A stretch of 64,000 nucleotides of DNA from Jeotgalibaca ciconiae (GTDB lineage Bacteria > Bacillota > Bacilli > Lactobacillales > Aerococcaceae). Within the stretch, counting starts at the first letter, position 1. Each line of letters starts with the position of its first letter. The stretch lies in the NCBI RefSeq assembly GCF_003955755.1, contig NZ_CP034465.1, positions 310,001 through 374,000 on the forward strand, written 5' to 3'. A model generated the notes under the pieces. That model was given only the letters and a program-made list of their open reading frames with translations, was not told the origin of the DNA and ran no database searches. Positions 62,274-64,000 of the stretch are shown here, in pieces. The position numbers and the translations under genes are program-made.

Positions 62274-63122
62274 ATGTCACTACAAATACCTACTACCACA
62301 CTGAATGATGGACTGATTATTCCAAAGATTGGTTTTGGAACGGTAAGCTTTAAGGGAGCTAAAGGTGTCCAAGTCATTTCTAGTGCGCTAAAAAATGGCT
62401 ATCGTCTCATCGATTCCGCTTATAACTATGAAAATGAAGCTACTGTAGGAAAAGCAATTGAAAATAGTCCAGTTTCACGAGATGAAATTATTGTCACTTC
62501 AAAACTTCCTGGACGTTATCACGAATATGATAAGGCCATTTTCACAATACAAGAATCACTTTATCGGGCAAATTTAGATTATTATGATCTTTATTTGATT
62601 CATTGGCCGAACCCCAAACAAGGGAAATTTGTGGAAGCTTGGCAGGCTCTTGTTGATGCTCAAAAATGGGGCCTCCTCCGTTCAATCGGAGTTTCAAACT
62701 TCTTGCCGGAACATATTGAAATTCTAGAAAAAGAAACTGGTGTATTGCCAAGTATCAATCAAATTGAACTACATCCTTACTTTAATAATATGGATACATT
62801 GAATTGGTGTCTAGAAAAAGGGATTCAAGTTGAATCTTGGAGTCCTGTTGGAAGAAAATTAGCTGGTGACCTATTAACCAATGAACAAATCAATCAAATT
62901 GCGAATCGCTACGGGAAATCAATTACACAGATTATCTTACGTTGGCACATCCAACTCGGCTCAATCCCCATTCCACGTTCCTCTTCTTCTGCCCATCAAA
63001 TTGAAAATAGGGATATTTTTGATTTTGAGTTATCAGAGGATGATATGGCTGTCCTTCATTCCTTAACAAAAGATGATGGAAGGATTGCTAATCAAGATCC
63101 AGCGGAATATGAGGAATTTTAA
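62274..63122 (+). CDS. Aldo/keto reductase
   Basis: A 282-residue NADPH-dependent reductase of the AKR family (YvgN/2,5-diketo-gluconate reductase type). The catalytic tetrad is visible: Asp and Tyr in LIDSAYNYENEA, Lys in VTSKLPG and His in YLIHWPNP. SNFLPEHIE and the IPIPRSSSSAHQIEN cofactor site are typical. It reduces aldehydes or 2-oxoaldehydes in the cytosol. An ATG at 62268 is too close to the GGAGG; the ATG at 62274 is seven bases away and chosen. Monocistronic. Confidence 0.92.
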   Translation: MSLQIPTTTLNDGLIIPKIGFGTVSFKGAKGVQVISSALKNGYRLIDSAYNYENEATVGKAIENSPVSRDEIIVTSKLPGRYHEYDKAIFTIQESLYRANLDYYDLYLIHWPNPKQGKFVEAWQALVDAQKWGLLRSIGVSNFLPEHIEILEKETGVLPSINQIELHPYFNNMDTLNWCLEKGIQVESWSPVGRKLAGDLLTNEQINQIANRYGKSITQIILRWHIQLGSIPIPRSSSSAHQIENRDIFDFELSEDDMAVLHSLTKDDGRIANQDPAEYEEF

Positions 63123-63154
63123 GATAGAAAGATGGGCACCACAATGCTTTATAG

Positions 63155-63195
63155 ATAAAAACGAGTTAGGACATTTTTACCCTAACTCGTTTTTG
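63155..63195. terminator. Rho-independent terminator after the aldo/keto reductase gene
   Basis: AAAAACGAGTTAGG pairs with CCTAACTCGTTTTT around ACATTTTTAC. It lies between the reductase gene and the convergent yqeY gene. Confidence 0.92.
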
Positions 63196-63273
63196 TTATT
63201 TTGGCTCTATCATTTATCGTGTTGGTGCCTCAAAAGAAATTTCAAAATGATACTTTTACAATTCTGCCAACAC

Positions 63274-63312
63274 TAAAAAACAGAGAGCCATTATTTTCCA
63301 AGTAATTCTCTG
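63274..63312 (-). terminator. Probable terminator overlapping the end of yqeY
   Basis: On the minus strand CAGAGA pairs with TCTCTG over a long loop, followed by six T. The first arm lies in the last codons of the gene. The stem is short, so the call is tentative. Confidence 0.5.
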
Positions 63313-63722
63313 ACAACTTGTGAGATGACTTTTTTGTCTGCTTTACCATCTAGTTCACTCATTGAAATTTTCATAGCATCTTTCATTGCCATTTCTGAAA
63401 TACCTTTTTCAGATAAATAGGTATGAATTTCTTCTTTTGTCATCATCTGTGGTAAGTATGCGCTAATGATTTTCAGCTTTTCTTGATTCTCTTCAATCAA
63501 ATCAGCGCGTTTCGCTTCTTCAGCAAAGCTAATTGCTTCTTCCGTTTGTTTTTGCTCTTTTAGTAAATAATTGATTTCTTCCGTTTCATCCATGTCACGT
63601 CCATTATCAATCTTATAAGCATCAAAATGTGATTTGATAATTCGTAAAACATCAATTTTCAAAGTTTCTTTGTTTTTTCGAGCTTGGATAAAATCTTTGT
63701 TAATTTGTTCTTTCATTGTCAT
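63291..63722 (-). CDS. GatB/YqeY domain-containing protein
   Basis: A 143-residue protein of the YqeY family. EQINKDFIQARKNKETLKID at the start, RIIKSHFDAYKID, and the C-terminal KDAMKISMSELDGKADKKVI followed by SQVVRELL match. The domain also occurs in GatB and binds tRNA there, so a role in tRNA-related amidation or translation is discussed for the family, but not proven. AGGGGTG precedes the ATG. The gene downstream of yqeY often belongs to 21-type S21/PhoH clusters; that is not the case here. Confidence 0.9.
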   Translation of the reverse strand: MTMKEQINKDFIQARKNKETLKIDVLRIIKSHFDAYKIDNGRDMDETEEINYLLKEQKQTEEAISFAEEAKRADLIEENQEKLKIISAYLPQMMTKEEIHTYLSEKGISEMAMKDAMKISMSELDGKADKKVISQVVRELLGK

Positions 63723-63756
63723 TATTTACACCCCTTTCTCTTATTTTACCATGTTA

Positions 63757-64000
63757 TTAGGAATTGGCAGAAAAATTAGCTTCCATTTTTTGTTGTTCGA
63801 TATGCAAAGAATAAAGTTTTTGACTATACCAATAGTATTTTTTCATTAGCCTTTGATAGGCAGCTTTATTTTCTGCGTTCGGTTCTACTTTATTCGATTG
63901 GTTGATTTTACGCTCAGAACCAGCAACTAGTAAAACAGCTCCTAAGCAGCTGCTTTCAGCATCCTCCGGAATAATAAATGTTTTTCCAAAAATATCCACT
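63757..64000 (-). CDS. FGGY family sugar kinase, C-terminal part (partial)
   Basis: Only the last 80 or so residues are inside the window; the gene starts beyond the right edge. VDIFGKTFIIPEDAESSCLG followed by AVLLVAGS is the conserved C-terminal segment of FGGY kinases (gluconate, xylulose, glycerol kinases), and the tail YQRLMKKYYWYSQKLYSLH is common in gluconokinase-like members. The exact sugar cannot be decided from this fragment. It ends 34 bp before the start of yqeY on the same strand, without a clear terminator. Confidence 0.78.
   Translation of the reverse strand, partial: VDIFGKTFIIPEDAESSCLGAVLLVAGSERKINQSNKVEPNAENKAAYQRLMKKYYWYSQKLYSLHIEQQKMEANFSANS

Overview
The window is a 64 kb chromosomal segment of a low-GC Gram-positive bacterium, most likely a lactic acid bacterium (Lactobacillales), and perhaps a member of the Carnobacteriaceae. 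The clues are the AT-rich sequence, strong AGGAGG-type ribosome binding sites, sigma-A type promoters, three T-box leaders, a class II HMG-CoA reductase together with HMG-CoA synthase and thiolase (mevalonate pathway), a Ctc-type L25, and oligoendopeptidase F. The family assignment is an inference. I see no rRNA, tRNA, CRISPR array, prophage or transposase gene.

Layout. 1-7.3 kb: the end of a GlcD-like flavoprotein oxidase gene, a Cof-type phosphatase, an NAD(P)-binding protein, then a MarR regulator with a heterodimeric ABC exporter and an SDR enzyme. 7.3-13.6 kb: an AbgT transporter, a Gfo/Idh/MocA oxidoreductase, several repeats, a PfoR-like membrane protein behind an apparent leader-peptide attenuator, and a deoxynucleoside kinase. 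13.7-20.9 kb: a T-box-controlled peptide ABC transporter with unusual subunits, and a divergent fused OppDF ATPase. 20.9-36.9 kb: DUF939, MATE and DMT transporters, L25, thrC, a TcyP-like cystine symporter, mvaA, mvaS, YqxD, a purine permease with PurBox-like sites, a PadR/HAAS pair and a YwlG-like protein. 37-45 kb: a T-box-controlled amino-acid (probably arginine) ABC transporter, and a pdxK-AEC-panE-pepF operon facing an ECF S-component gene. 45-57.5 kb: an esterase, HelD, metY-metA behind a Met T-box, an SDR-thiolase pair, a lipoprotein and a coupled esterase/acyltransferase/DUF6320 operon. 57.6-64 kb: an SNF2 helicase, a tandem GNAT protein, an aldo/keto reductase, YqeY and the end of an FGGY sugar kinase gene.

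How the genes fit together. A large share is nutrient uptake tuned to amino-acid supply. T-boxes precede peptide uptake, amino-acid uptake and methionine synthesis, and a Phe/Tyr-rich leader peptide precedes the PfoR homologue. The upper mevalonate pathway is complete but scattered over three loci.

Most unusual features. (1) A full attenuator (promoter, aromatic leader peptide, mutually exclusive hairpins, terminator) upstream of the PfoR-family gene at 11.5-12.9 kb. (2) A peptide-binding lipoprotein whose two SBP_bac_5 halves appear in swapped order, encoded with permeases carrying long N-terminal extensions. (3) A dispersed repeat of about 157/207 bp, present in five main copies, that folds as a long hairpin with a compensatory base change between copies. 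(4) A 119-bp tandem repeat, and a set of five alternating complementary segments. All calls come from reading the sequence and translations; no database search was run.
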